NCBI GenBank assembly: GCA_013423325.1
Contig: BLJB01000032.1
Location: 1-64,000 of the forward strand
Direction: 5' to 3'
Source of the DNA: Usnea hakonensis
Lineage: Eukaryota; Ascomycota; Lecanoromycetes; Lecanorales; Parmeliaceae
DNA length: 64,000 nt
A model generated the notes under the pieces. That model was not told the origin of the DNA and did not search any database. It saw only the letters and a list, made by a program, of their open reading frames with translations. The position numbers and the translations under genes were made by a program. Numbering within the stretch: the first letter of the stretch is position 1; each line of letters opens with the position of its first letter. Shown in pieces: positions 11,594 through 23,471 of the stretch.

Positions 11594-13791
11594 TTATTCT
11601 TCCTGCTCAATCGTGGCGATAGCCACAGCCTCCTGTTCGCTCTCACCCGGCTCCTTTGGTTCGCCAGTACTCCCTTGTTGAGCTCGGTGCTGCTCTTCGC
11701 CCTCACGCTGCTGGTCGCTCGTCCGTAAAGGTGCTGGAGCAACGGCAGGCGGTTTGAAGAAGGGTTCACCGTCCTCGTCTGCGTCGAGCTGCATCAGGAA
11801 AGTTTCCCACAATTCGATCAACTAAAGTCTCCGGTCAAGAATGATACACCTCAGCAGGACAGAGAGCAGACATACCTCCTTCTGCGCCTCAATGGCTCCC
11901 TCCAAGAACGTCTCTACGCCGCTTTTGAAATCTTCAACTTTCTCTCGTTCAAATCTCTCCAATTCGCCTCTCATGAGCCTTCCCATGTCCTCAAAAAGCA
12001 ATCTCGCTTGATGGCACCTTCTCTCCCCATCACTTACATCAGCTTGTAGCTGGTTGAGCCGATCTTGTTGGGTCCTTCCGCTCCTTAAGACTTTCTCCTG
12101 TGTAGCTCGACGCTTCTGGAGTTCTGCCTCGGCGCTGTGCCACGAATGAAAGGACTTTTGGCGCTGGGCAAAAGCAGTTTTGATCGAAGCGATGAGACGG
12201 ATATACTCATCCACTGTGATGCCAATCGTGAGCACATCCTGTTGCGCTTGGCGTTCGTAAAGCTCGCGGATACGGAGTTGTAGGTCTGAGAGTCCTTCAA
12301 GAGGTGTGGACAGGGACACGGAGAGTTCGACTGCAGAGAGTGCATGTAATGAAGCAGAAAATTCGCCTGCTGCTTCTGCGAGTGCTTTCCGTTGCAAAAC
12401 CACAGCGTCGATAGATTTTAGTAGAGCTTTTAATTGATTCTCGAGAGCGTCGAGGTAAATCTTTCGATCGTGGAACCAGTCATCGTGCTCAACGAACTTG
12501 CCGCTGGTAGTGCTGCCAAGGCCTAGAGAGCTGAACATCCCTTTGCTTTCGCCTAGGCCGGGTTCTCGATGCTCTCGATGCTTGACATCCATATTGAAAG
12601 CATCGCTTTCGAGAAATATCTTGAGGTCGCCATCATGCTGAAGTATTGGGTGGGCGGCTGTCTTGTTTAGCATTTTTTCCAACGCAGACCTTCTCGACTC
12701 TACAAAATGGCTGTCGAAACGACCAACGGCTTGTTTTTCTGGTGGCGGCGGAACCACGACACCAGGGTTACTGTTGTGTAGCGAGTTGTAAAGCCATAAG
12801 AAATCGCGGTAACGCCGGCTGACAGCGAACTCGGCTTGCTTGTATGCTTTTGAGGACGTCTATCATAGTCAAAAACTGTCCATCCAGACTGACCTTGACG
12901 TTAAGCAAATACCTTTGTCCGAACTTGGTAAACAATATGACTGCTAGTGAGGTCGCCAACCTTATGCGGATCACCAACGGTAATATCAAAATTAGGTCTC
13001 GCGGCCTGCTCAATACTAACGCTAGGTTGCGTTGGCCGTCTTGAATTCTCTATTCCACCGGGAGCTATTTGGCCCTGCTGTGGACGTCTCTGTTTTGAGC
13101 TCATTGAGCTTCTGTCATCATCATTGAGTTCTGCCGAGTCTATCGTATCCCTATTCGCAGGCGGCTGCGATGAGGACGTTGAGCGGGCATTGCGCGTTGG
13201 TAGTGTCTGTTCTTTGGATGGGGGTGCAGGAGGTAATTCAGTTTCTGAGAGGTTGGCATTTTCGCCCAATGGGCCGAGTGGTCCAAGGGAGTCTTCGATG
13301 GCCTCTAAGCGTGTAGCCTGTGCTCCAACCTTTCGCGGCGTCCGAAGACCTCTAGCACTTGTTGTTCTTGGTGTGGAGATCGACAACGGAGAGGACGCTT
13401 GCGTTTCTTTGGCTTTGGGTTGCAAATCTACATACACTCATGAGGCTGAGTACCAATTGAAGTGGGCACCAGACATACCCTTTCCTTCCTCTTCTGCAGC
13501 TTTCGTAAGGTTGGCATTAGAGCTTGACCGTGAGGGAACATCTGCCTACCGTCAATCACAATGACACGTGGGACAAGAGTACCGCGATGATTACATACCA
13601 CCCCATGGCGAATCCTCAGTGTCCATTGGGAGAAGAATCTTCGGTATGTTGGAGCTGATGTCAAAATTAAAGAGGGTTTCATTCGTGTCTGTTGAGCATC
13701 GAGGTGTAGGAGCGACCTCGGCTTTTCCAACGCTTGGCTGAGCAGGGATTCCTACATCCCCCTGCATATTCTCTTTGAAGTCGCGATCCAT
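11594..13791 (-). CDS. VPS5: Retromer sorting nexin Vps5 (PX-BAR)
   Basis: Five exons (13791-13599, 13541-13479, 13427-12913, 12859-11876, 11821-11594) give 660 residues in a continuous frame. The disordered N-terminal 190 residues include the SPWGD motif seen at the N-terminus of many fungal Vps5 proteins; it is formed only across the first splice. The PX domain begins at FDITVGDPHKVGD and includes SRRYRDFLWLYNSL and the proline-rich PPPPEKQAVGRF loop that line the PI3P pocket. A BAR domain of about 240 residues follows, ending ELIELWETFLMQLD, then a Pro/Gln/Glu-rich tail. Vps5 with Vps17 forms the membrane-bending half of retromer that returns cargo from endosome to Golgi. The 3' end converges on the DCR2-like gene. 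Confidence 0.95.
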
Positions 13792-14237
13792 CTTGGATGC
13801 TTCTAAAACGAAATGCTATTATAATCTCAGCGGTTCTCGAATATCATCCTTGATAATGTATTCATTTGTGGACTACTTGATTGGTAGATGGGAGAAATAG
13901 TACCACATCGCTACTTCCACGTTCACTGACCATGGTGACGGTGTCCAAGGTGCCACAACGCTGAACACTAGAACGCCAGCCATATCGAACACACTGTCGT
14001 ATGGCGTGACAGCATCCGAGACCCTGTCACAGTTTGCGCACTTAACGGTCTTATTTACATGTTAATGCGTAACTAGCTCCAGTTTTCCTGCCTTCGAAAT
14101 TGTCGTGGTCTACGAACGAAGTTTAATGTGCACCTCCCCTCCACCTCATGATGGTTTTGAGAGAGAGCCTCCAAGAAGGTTTACCAATGCTACATGAAAT
14201 TGGTGAAAAGTCTTCGCACTTTTGGCGCTGGGGGATA
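13792..14237. other. Intergenic between MED11 and VPS5
   Basis: Both flanking genes are on the minus strand, so this holds the VPS5 promoter and the MED11 3' region. No ORF, RNA gene or repeat stands out. Confidence 0.4.
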
Positions 14238-14924
14238 TCATGTCGACTCCCTTCGCCCACTGCTTTCAAGTTCTTGGGAAGCACCCTCATTTTCACGGTC
14301 ATCCTGGAGGAAGTCAGGTTCTTGATCCGCACCCAAATTTCTTTCCTGGAGCTTCAAAATGAAAGCCTGGGCCTCTTCCCACAACTCTGCGTTCATCTCC
14401 TTTCCCACGTTGTCATTCCTGCTATTTAGCCAACCTACATCCAGATTACCGAGACCCCCGCCTGTAATCAGTCCCTTGGTTTTCCCGCCTGTTCTTGACG
14501 AGGATGCATTCGGGGGATTTATCTGGGCAGCTGAAGGAACAGCCAGATTTGTCGGTAGCTCATTAGAGATTGCTTCAGCAGACAGAATATCAGCCTCCTC
14601 AAGGGCGTAGATCTGGCGTCTGAGGTTCACATCGACCGAGGATAGTAGAGTAAAGTATAGCGATGTGGCGGTTTGGAAGGAGTCCTTTTGCTGTTCAATC
14701 AGTACAGGCTGGGCTGGTAGGCCTGTTACCGGTGCACTATCCACGGACGTCGTTAAAGCTTTGACCGCAAGACCTGCTGATTGCAATAGCTTAGCAATGT
14801 CCTATCTGGAATTTCAGTATGCATTTGTAAGGATGAGTAACTGCTTGGGCTTTACCTTGTCGATATTGTTGAGTTGCTTGATGCGATCGGTAGGAGAGAA
14901 GATGGGGGGTTCGTAAGGAGACAT
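14238..14924 (-). CDS. MED11: Mediator complex subunit 11
   Basis: Two exons, 14924-14856 and 14801-14238, separated by a 54-bp intron, give 210 residues. The N-terminus reads SPTDRIKQLNNID, then DIAKLLQSAGLAVKALT after the splice, followed further on by RRQIYALEEADILSAE. Those helices form the Med11 core that pairs with Med22 in the Mediator head module and contacts TFIIH and Pol II. The last 90 residues are low-complexity and Glu/Gln-rich, longer than the yeast protein but common in Pezizomycotina. The gene is divergent from TAF5, another general transcription factor, across about 950 bp. Confidence 0.9.
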
Positions 14925-15877
14925 CGTGAAATTGTAAATGCCCTTCAAATACTCTGTGTAAAGTACGGTCTGTACTGACGGCAGCTAGATTTTCGAGTCT
15001 TGCCAACTGAACCAAGCATCAAAGGGCGTTACTATGCAATGGAGTGCCGTGCATCAACAATAATGACGAATAAATTTGAGAAGTACAAGTTCCCTACCTA
15101 AGTAAAGTGCCCACGGGACTTTAGACTATAAATTGATGCGGCTGGCGCGTTAGAGTAAAGTACCTTTAAGCTACCTTCACTCCAACTAAAGTACCTTATG
15201 AACACTCCCTCCCTTCGCTAGATAAGGTAAGGTAGGTTAATGATATCAGTATAAGGTACTAGCGCTAAACAAGAGCCTCCACCTTAAGGTAGGTAGGTAA
15301 CAATCATGCGCCGACAGTACTCTCGGCCGTGGTAACGACTCCATAATCCATATACGGTAATGCGCCATATAATGCGCCATGCACGGAGTACACCATTGGC
15401 ATTTCATCACTTAGCCTACCAGCAGCATTGCCATGACCGAGAGCATGGCGCATAAAGACTGCCATGTCTAAGAATTATTACCAGTGCCATTTAGATTACA
15501 TGTCCGTAGAAAAGTAGGTATATAAGGTAGGTACTTTAGGTTTCTGTGGTAGGAACCAAAAGCAAAATACCTCGGTAGCAGGTTGGAACATGGGCGGAAT
15601 ATAGGGGATGGTCGATGTAGTAATAAGGGATGTCGACCTATCAAGACCGGGTTTTCCGAGGGTCTCAATCTAAGTGTCTTTCTCCTTCATCTGTGGCTCC
15701 CTGACAGCAATAATTATTTTGCTTGTCCCATCTCTCTAGCCACCAATATCCTGCGCCTACTTGACAATTATACTTCAGCATCTGGATCGGAGCAACGACC
15801 ATGAGATTCGTTTGATTCACTCTTCAAGATACAAGGCATTATGTGTGCTGCATGAATCTCAATCCTTCTCCGAAACC
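14925..15877. promoter_or_regulatory. MED11-TAF5 divergent promoter with AAGGTA motif cluster
   Basis: This spacer holds many copies of AAGGTA or its complement TACCTT, singly and in tandem (15092-15300 and 15513-15545), for example at 15168, 15190, 15223, 15252 and 15285. A nine-base motif ATGCGCCAT occurs twice near 15359-15380 and inverted at 15445-15453. The same AAGGTA motif recurs in four other intergenic regions of the window. It may be a transcription-factor site or the remains of a small repeat. Confidence 0.45.
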
Positions 15878-18800
15878 ATGTCCGGGCAGCCTTCCGGGAA
15901 TCCTTCTGGTGTCCGGGCTATGGCCAACGGTGTCGGCGCTGGTAGCATGACTGCGTCCCAACCGAGAGCAGATCCTCAAGTGGGATCTAGCACGAGTAAC
16001 GGGCAGTCTGGAAGCATGTCCCAGTCAAATCTGAACAGCATCGTAAGCCTCAAATTCTTCATGCTCTGTTCTATATGCTTCACCATGAGAAAACGTTCTT
16101 CCCCCCTTCGTGTTGTAAGTTGTGTCCCAAAAGAATCCGGAGACTTGGTTTGATTTCGAGGAATCCGGTGATATTGAAGAAAAGACCGCATTTTCTTATG
16201 ACCTGTTGCTCGATTCAAAAGTGGTGAGACATTTCAACTAGGATAACGTGGTCATCGTGCTTAACATCAACATTTCCCATGTTAATGGCTCTATTCTACG
16301 CGGCAACACGCTGCTCATATCGTGCTATACCCGTCCAGAACAAAACTCCTGCTAGCATTCAACCCGTCGCGGTTTAAAATCACAAAGCTACGCGCCAATG
16401 AACAGGTAATTGGTGGGCCGGCCTCTTGTCGACTGACACCGAGAAGAAGCGAGCGCACAGCAGCTTCCGAAGCACCTCAAAGCTCTGCGCTCCAGGGAAC
16501 GTCTCTGTCAGTACAGACACTAGAAGAAGGGGTCAATGTCTCTCCGCTGGCTTTGGTCGAAAGGCAAACGGGACCTCTTGCGTCTATAGAGTCTAATCTA
16601 CCCTGGTCGCGTGAACGAAGCGAAGCCGAAGGAAAATCCTGCATGACAATGTTTCCAGGCTTCAGCAGGGCGCTAAGCCAAAGACCACGGCCATTCCTAC
16701 TCGGTCCGTGAGCATTGCAATCGTCCAAGCAACCGCACCGATACTCAGAATCAATTTTTTCTTTTGGCGTGAGCCTTTTCCACAAGCCCCGAACCTTCTG
16801 AAGTAGCCCGGATCATATCAGCCTGGTCATGTATCGCGGTATGAGAGTCAAGGCTGGTCGCATGACGTCACAGATCTTGGACGTTCACACAGGCCTTCTC
16901 CAATAGGGCACATCTGCAACTCGAGACACACGACGAGAAGCGTATCCCGATTCTGTTGGCCGTAGCTGTACAATTAGAGACCACCACAGTCACTGTTATT
17001 TCAGATACCCAGATCCGCTGTAACTTGCCATCAAGAGCGTTCAAACTTCTTACCAAAAAGCCACTAGAAGACAGGCCTGTGGTCAAAGACAGTTTTCATC
17101 AAGCTTGGGTGCTTTTGAATATACTGTGGGAAATCATACGCTGGAAATCCAACAGGCGCGCTAACCCCAGGATCGATACAAGGACTACTTTGTCCAGGAC
17201 GATATCAGGTCAAAGCCCAGGCCGACGAAACCATTTGCATTCGGTGGACGATGCAACGGTGTGTAATCAGGATCCCACAAGAATTCACCATACCTGAAAA
17301 AAAGCTCGGTCCATTTCTTTCTTGGCTTTTTTTAGGCTCACACCTTTGCCTTCTTGAAACCAGTGCAAGTCTTAGATCGCGTACACACTGGTACTACCTT
17401 CTGTTCGCAATTCAAGCTTTTCTTTCTTTCGCAGGGTTTTCCTTTTGTGGCGGGATATTCTCTATCTTTTGACGTCTCTTCTGGCTCTTCAGTTCTAAAT
17501 TATCAAAAGAATGGCCACTGATATAATCCCTCAGGTCATCGAATATTTGTCAAAAAAAGGCTATAGCAAGACCGAGTCTATGTTGAGGCAAGAATCTGCG
17601 AATCAGGACGTTGAAGGCAGGCCCATAAATACCAAAGCTGAAGAGACTGGGGGAGCCAAGTATGGAAAAGCTTTCGGTGAGTGCTATGTGTTGACCCACA
17701 CCCTAGATTATCCGGCTGAACTTCTCCCAAGGATTGATGCGATCGTGGATTGAGGACAGTCTCGACATCTACAAAGTGAGGTGAAAATTCTGCTTGGTCC
17801 TGCGCCCGCTGAAAACCTCCTAGCCCGATCTTAGACGTCTTCTCTGGCCAACATTTGTCTACTCATTCCTCAATCTCGCATCAGACTTTTACCCCAAGGA
17901 TAGCGGCCTCTTTTTTGAGTCTTTCAAGTCCGTATTCGAAAAAGAGCACGAAGACGATTTGCGAGCGCTCCAGCCCGTTTCACTACCTGAACATGTATCC
18001 ACTAACGAGATTGCGAAAATCTATCGTAGTTACAAATATCGAATCACGCTGAGCCAGGTGGCGTTCCTAAATCTTGTCCAATTCTTAGAGTCGAAGGAAA
18101 AGGATGGAGGAGCAATCATAGTGGGAGTGATACAGAGCTATTTGCATGTCGTTACCATCGATCGCGTTGCAGACGATCGGAATAGTCTTGCAAGACTGCT
18201 CAAACGGGCGAGAGCTAATGAAGATTATCCGACCGAAGATGAAGGCATTCCTGGGCACAATCCTGGATCGGCGAATGTAGACAGAAGCGCAGGCTCAACT
18301 GTCTTGACACGATTGAAGCTTGGGCAGATGCCTCTGGAGTCGGACTTGATTGGTGATGTTCGGGCAGATTTAGAGGAAGAAGATGCGAAGAATCCCCCTG
18401 CTACTGGACAAGACTCACTTGTTCACCACTTCGAGCAGCGGATCAAGCGGGAAGACAGTGAAGACGCCCCTACCCGGAGCGAGTTGCAATTGCCGCCATC
18501 TATCGCCCGCGACGTCGCAATGGAGGTTCAAAAAGTCAAGGAAGACCGTGATCGATTCAAAATTGAAGGCAGAACTGGAGGCGTGGGCCCTGGTATTAGT
18601 GTTACAATGTTCACTTTTCACAACACATACGACAGGTAGTCACTCTTTTCTCACCCCACACAAAGACTCTACTGACATGCAAATGTGGTACAGTATCAAT
18701 TGCTTGGACTTCTCTGAAGATAACATGCTCGTAGCTGCAGGTATGAGTGAATCCTACATCCGCGTCTGGAGCCTTGACGGCAAAGCCTTGTCAAAGAATG

Positions 18801-19732
18801 TCCAATCTTGGCCTACGGAACAACCACCATCTGCGTCTCGCCGTCTGATAGGCCATTCTGGACCCGTATATGCTGTCTCATTTTCGCCTTCCATCGCCAA
18901 ATCGAACGCTCTTGCTCCTTTTACCAATTCGAAACACCTTCTCTCATGCTCGGCCGACAAATCCGTACGTCTCTGGTCCCTTGAGACCTGGACCTGTCTT
19001 GTCGTTTACAAGGGTCATGATCATCCGGTATGGGACGTGAAATGGAGTCCATTCGGTCTGTATTTCTTGACTGGCTCGCTCGACAGGACGTGTCGCCTAT
19101 GGAGGACGGACCATATCGAGGATCTTCGTATGTTTGTCGGTCATGATAAGGACGTAGATACTGTATGCTTTCATCCAAACAGTGCCTATGTCTTTACGGG
19201 AAGTAGCGACAGGATTGTTCGCATGTGGGCAGTTGCGAATGGATACCCTGTGCGAATGTTCACAGGTCACACGGGTAACATCACCTCCGTAGCTTGCAGC
19301 CCCAGCGGCAAGATACTTGCTTCTGCTGATGATGCGGGCACTATCATCCTCTGGGATCTTGGTCCAGGAAAGCTAAAGAAACGAATGCGTGGCCATGGCA
19401 AAGGAGGAGTCTGGTCATTAAGCTGGAGTGTCGAATCGACCGTCTTAGCTTCTGGAGGCGCAGACGGCACAGTCCGCATCTGGGACATTGCAGCTGGAAA
19501 CGATGCAAGTGGACAGGGCAGGGTAGTTGGGGAAGGAGGTGCTGGACAAAAGCTTGATGGAAATGCCGCGCAGATGCAGGCTGTGGCTGGTGCGGGCACC
19601 AAGAAGAAAGGGAAAGATGTGGTGGTCACGTCAGATCAGATCAGTGCTTTTCCGACCAAGAAAAGTCCAGTGTACAAGGTCAGATTTACGAGACAAAACC
19701 TTTTGGTTGCAGGAGGGGCATTCCTGGGATGA
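15878..19732 (+). CDS. TAF5: TFIID subunit TAF5 (LisH, NTD2, WD40)
   Basis: Five exons (15878-16042, 17535-17676, 17732-17775, 17824-18635, 18694-19732) give 733 residues. A Gly/Ser-rich leader ends in SQSNLNSI and splices onto VIEYLSKKGYSKTESML, the LisH motif. The TAF5 NTD2 domain follows (RSWIEDSLDIYKPDLRRLL, then FLNLASDFYPKDS). From about residue 390 there is a WD40 propeller with repeats ending in VRLWS, CRLWR, VRMWA, IILWD and VRIWD. The protein ends VRFTRQNLLVAGGAFLG. TAF5 is a scaffold of TFIID and, in yeasts, also of SAGA. The first intron is 1492 bp, about 25 times longer than the others. An in-frame ATG at 17511 just upstream of exon 2 offers a shorter alternative N-terminus. Confidence 0.93.
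17300..17510 (+). promoter_or_regulatory. Pyrimidine-rich tract inside TAF5 intron 1, possible internal promoter
   Basis: About 200 bp of CT-rich DNA lead up to an ATG at 17511 that is in frame with TAF5 exon 2. CT-rich tracts ahead of start codons are typical of fungal promoters. A transcript starting here would encode TAF5 with eight residues replacing the 55-residue leader and no need for the long splice. The tract could also just be an extended polypyrimidine stretch before the 3' splice site. Confidence 0.3.
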
Positions 19733-20082
19733 AGAAGACGGAAGGGGGGTGTTCAGCGTTGAAGACCGGGCAATTATTCAGATGGCCAAAAAAGCAGTGG
19801 GACCTTGAAATCAGATATCTCGAACCTCTTGGAATGGTCTCAAAGATGTCATTTCCGAAAAGCATAAACTGATTCAATACGCTGATCTCACAGCTCGCAT
19901 TGATGCTTTGACTTGGATTCCTATACACACTATTGCTACCAACAACGATAATGGCTCGTGGTATCTTTATTCTTATCTCTCGAGATGCGGTAAGACCAGG
20001 AGCTTCTCCGCTGACCGGATGAAGGTAGGCCACAATGGACCATTTGAGCTTGGCTTCTATGCCAAATTGTACTTATCGACGC
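19733..20082. other. Convergent 3' spacer
   Basis: This separates the convergent ends of TAF5 and the next minus-strand gene. Nothing beyond 3' UTR sequence is apparent. Confidence 0.4.
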
Positions 20083-21349
20083 TTATCCGTAGTTTCCGTC
20101 CTGAGCCATGTATCCCAAAAGCTTCCACAATTCTAATTGCACTTTCACGGTGGTACGCTTCAGCTTGATTACCGCAAAGCGGTCACCATAATGATCAGGG
20201 CGGTATTTTTGCAAGGCACTGAGTCGACTAGGGCCGAGGAGGGCGGGTAAATTGTAGTTAGGTATGTAGCGGGTTTTGTAGTAATGCATGGCGTGAGGTG
20301 GTGGGCCCGTTTCTCCGATGTCGAATGATGTGGCATCGCTGGTCACTGGTTCATCATTCAGTGAAGTATCGGGTGGCTTCCTGAGCCATAGCACAGCGGC
20401 AACCTGACTATGATCATTGACGCTCTCGTAAGCATTGCACGGAGAAATATAAGCTGCTGGTCTTGAAGCGAGATAGCACAATGTCTTGAATACGTTTCTT
20501 CGAAGAATTTCGAGAACAAAGATATTCATATCCTCGCGCCAGATTATCTCAGGCAGTTTGACGGTTGTGTCCTGTTTCCAGCGATAGGGCAACAGTCTCT
20601 TATATTGGACAGGAGTTAGGGCCGAAACGTGCGCAAGAACACGGCGTGAGGCAAGAAAATGTGTGCCAGAGAGTGTACGGATGGGGCTTTTCAAGGTGGT
20701 TGGCGTACCGGACTCCAGTGGAGACGAAAACGAACCTCCCGGTCGCTCATTGTATATCACATCGTTGACAGGATTGGACGGAGCCTGGATGGGAAGCCTT
20801 GGAAGATGCCATGGTGCCCCACTTTTCGGGTGAGTGGCGATTCCAAATGGAATATGGAAGCAGCTCGGCAGTCGAAGACCTGTCAAGACACACAGTCGAG
20901 GAGGAGTCGCTAGTGCAATGGCTGCAATACTTCTTAGCTCTACGCTTCGTCCCTGAAATCAGTGCTTGTGTACCATAAGGATTCTTCTGCAACTTCAGTT
21001 GGAATGGTGAGCGATCTCCGGAAGGAAGGCTTTTTACGGCTTTGTGACGAATTCGAGCAGCCACAAGACTGGGGTCTGTCCATGGCGACTGAGGCAGTCG
21101 AGATATAAGAGGAGCAGGAAAAGATTCTTGCAATTTGGGGGATTTGTTACTGTGTAAATCAAGGCCATCTGAGCTCGTTTGAGCAGATGCTGCGTCTTCC
21201 GTTTCCTGATGTATTAAATTCAAAAGCTCCGTGTTGCTGAGTTGCTTTCCAACTGATTTCCGAGAGATATTTCGCCGTGATTTTCTTCGACTAACACTAT
21301 ATCGTGACCGCAGATTTGGCATGCGGCTCACTGGGAAGCATATTCGCAT
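20083..21349 (-). CDS. Conserved-looking fungal protein, probably mitochondrial, unknown function
   Basis: Exons 21349-20974 and 20921-20083 join across a 52-bp intron to 404 residues. I do not recognise the function. The first 45 residues are extremely basic (SRYSVSRRKSRRNISRKS), as in a mitochondrial presequence. The splice forms NPYAIALATPPRLCVLTG, then RLPSCFHIPFGIATHPKSG and PWHLPRLP, a block that looks like a conserved domain of small hydrophobic, Cys and Pro residues. The C-terminus is basic. The gene starts 179 bp from, and divergent to, mitochondrial ClpP, which fits a mitochondrial assignment. A mitoribosomal or mitochondrial expression factor is possible but not shown. Confidence 0.75.
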
Positions 21350-21528
21350 CACCACTGGTAGTTGCTTCGGTGTAGCATACTTTAGTAGAAGTGGCAAGGT
21401 GCTGGAGGGTGGAGCACCATGAGCTGCGGAAAGTGTTCGGAAACCTTGGCATACCGGCTAACACCCCCCCTCCTGTGCAGGTCAACGACTTGAAACCACC
21501 CCAAATTATTTTCCTGCCGCAGCGCGTT

Positions 21529-22429
21529 ATGGCGTTCTTCGAGATTTGTAGAGCTTCGATCTCCCCGGGTCTGAGTGCGGCTGCTTTCCGAAATTCCTCT
21601 AAGCTAGGCTTGAGACGCTTCTCAGGACACGCCGGATCACAGCCGTCCCGAGCGTGGACGCCGACACCCTATGTTACTGAAACCGTTGTATGTCTGTCTC
21701 GTTGCGCCATGTCGATATAAGCATACTGATCTGCTAGGGAGGCGGTTGGCGCACTCGTAATTGCAGAGTCCTCGACGATCAATTGCCGAAAGCTGACGTT
21801 TTGAAAAGACGATATCTTCTCGAGGCTGCTCATGGTTTGTTTCTACTATCTCTTTCTAAGTGGCTGTATGCTCATTGCTCACACTCTAGGAACGCATCAT
21901 TTGCCTTAATGGTGCAGTCGATGAGACCGTGTCCGCTTCTATTGTAGCTCAATTGCTCTTTCTCGAAGCAGATTCCCCAGAAAAGCCCATCAGCCTCTAC
22001 ATAAATACACCTGGCGGCTCGGTTACGGCCGGGCTGGCAATCTATGACACAATGACCTACATCTCGTCTCCCGTCACTACTACCTGCGTAGGTCAAGCGG
22101 CGTCCATGGGCTCCTTACTTCTGTGCGGCGGCGCGCCAGGCAAGCGCTATTGTTTGCCACATTCAAGTGTTATGGTCCATCAGCCAAGCGGGGGATATTA
22201 TGGACAGGCGAGTGATATCGCGATCCACGCAAAAGAGATCCTGAGGGTTCGAGGCCAGTTGAATGAGATTTACAAGAGGCATTTGACGCGGCCGCATAGC
22301 TTGGACGACATTGAAAGGCTGATGGAAAGGGACAATTTCATGGGAGCGAAGGAAGCTTTGGAGATAGGCATCATTGATGAGATTCTAGAAAAGAGAGATA
22401 GAGAGGAAGCTCAAAAGAAGAAAGACTAG
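21529..22429 (+). CDS. CLPP: Mitochondrial ATP-dependent Clp protease proteolytic subunit
   Basis: Four exons (21529-21687, 21738-21756, 21809-21834, 21890-22429) give 247 residues. Two of them are only 19 and 26 bp, and both are needed to build GGGWRTHDIFSRLLMERIIC. The first 45 residues are a basic presequence. The ClpP fold shows the catalytic Ser (about 140) in GQAASMGS, His (about 165) in SSVMVHQPSGG and the Asp region RDNFMGAKEALEIGIIDEIL. ClpP forms the tetradecameric chamber that degrades matrix proteins delivered by the unfoldase ClpX. Many yeasts lack ClpP, whereas filamentous fungi commonly keep it. The gene shares a 179-bp divergent spacer with the gene to its left. Confidence 0.95.
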
Positions 22430-22675
22430 ATATCGGTTCACTCGAGCATAGCAAAAGCTATAATTTAATCGGCCATCTCGTCTCAAAACGGAGAATTGTG
22501 GTGGTCTCACAGGCTACATTGGTCACTTGGCTGGGGAGAATTTGTTTGGTAATACGTACTAGATTCACCTAAGCCTTTAACATCGGTCAAAAGTAACTCC
22601 GCTTCCGAACTAAGTCTAAAGATTTGCAAGATTCAAGTACTGATCTTGCACATAATCAATAATCTTGTACCCAAA

Positions 22676-23471
22676 ATGTCGGATTATGGCGGCGATGGTG
22701 ACGATGGTGAGGGCGGGTTAGTTTACTTGATCATTCAAATTCTCTGCATATTCTCCCCACTAAGCCCTTTTTCTACAGCTACGATCCCTATGAGCCAACG
22801 TACGACGAGGATGAAGCCTTCTCCCCCCATGACCCTGACGATGTTGACAACCCCAATGTGCAAACGCCTGCTGCAGGGGGTACGGAGGATCCAGATGCTC
22901 TAATACCCGTGACCAATGGCGCTGGGGGAACGGTTGTGGAGATCAATGGGGGAGGTGGAGATGCCAGTCAGCATCAACAAGGGAAAAAGAATGCGGTGCT
23001 CGGCTTGAAGGCGAAAAGAATACCAGAGCATGAAAGATCGACGACGCCATACATGACAAAGTATGAGAGGGCAAGGGTGTTGGGGACGAGGGCGTTACAG
23101 ATTAGGTTTGTCCTTTTCCGTTCCAGCGATTTCAAACAATCCATTCAAGGTAGCTGTGATTGAGCTAGAGGATTACTTCGCCCTAAATAGTCTTGGAGAA
23201 TGCTTTGCTGGGGTGTGGAAAAGACTTCACGAAAATCATGTTTACTGACCCAATTCGACTACTAGCATGAATGCGCCTGTTCTGGTCGATCTTGAAGGAG
23301 AGACCGATCCGTTACAGATTGCTATCAAGGAGCTAAGGGAGAAGAAGATACCATTGGTCATTAGAAGGTATTTGCCTGATGGAAAGTAAGAATCTATCTT
23401 GCCATTCAATTTCCAATTTCGAACTGACGTCTTCCAGGTACGAAGATTGGACATGCGAGGAACTTTTATGA
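22676..23471 (+). CDS. RPB6: RNA polymerase I/II/III shared subunit RPB6 (ABC23)
   Basis: Four exons (22676-22716, 22779-23105, 23266-23385, 23438-23471) give 173 residues. The acidic N-terminal tail (YDPYEPTYDEDEAF) leads into the RPB6 core [22 protein letters not shown], then MNAPVLVDLEGETDPLQIA, IKELREKKIPLVIRRYLPDG and a short exon coding KYEDWTCEELL. RPB6 is a small subunit common to all three nuclear RNA polymerases and stabilises the clamp next to RPB1. The third intron boundary and the 34-bp last exon restore the invariant C-terminus. The second intron is 160 bp, longer than its neighbours. Confidence 0.96.

Noticed and set aside
16322..17297. Open frames inside TAF5 intron 1 that might be a nested gene
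   Set aside because: They lack convincing starts, motifs or splice partners; they look like chance frames.
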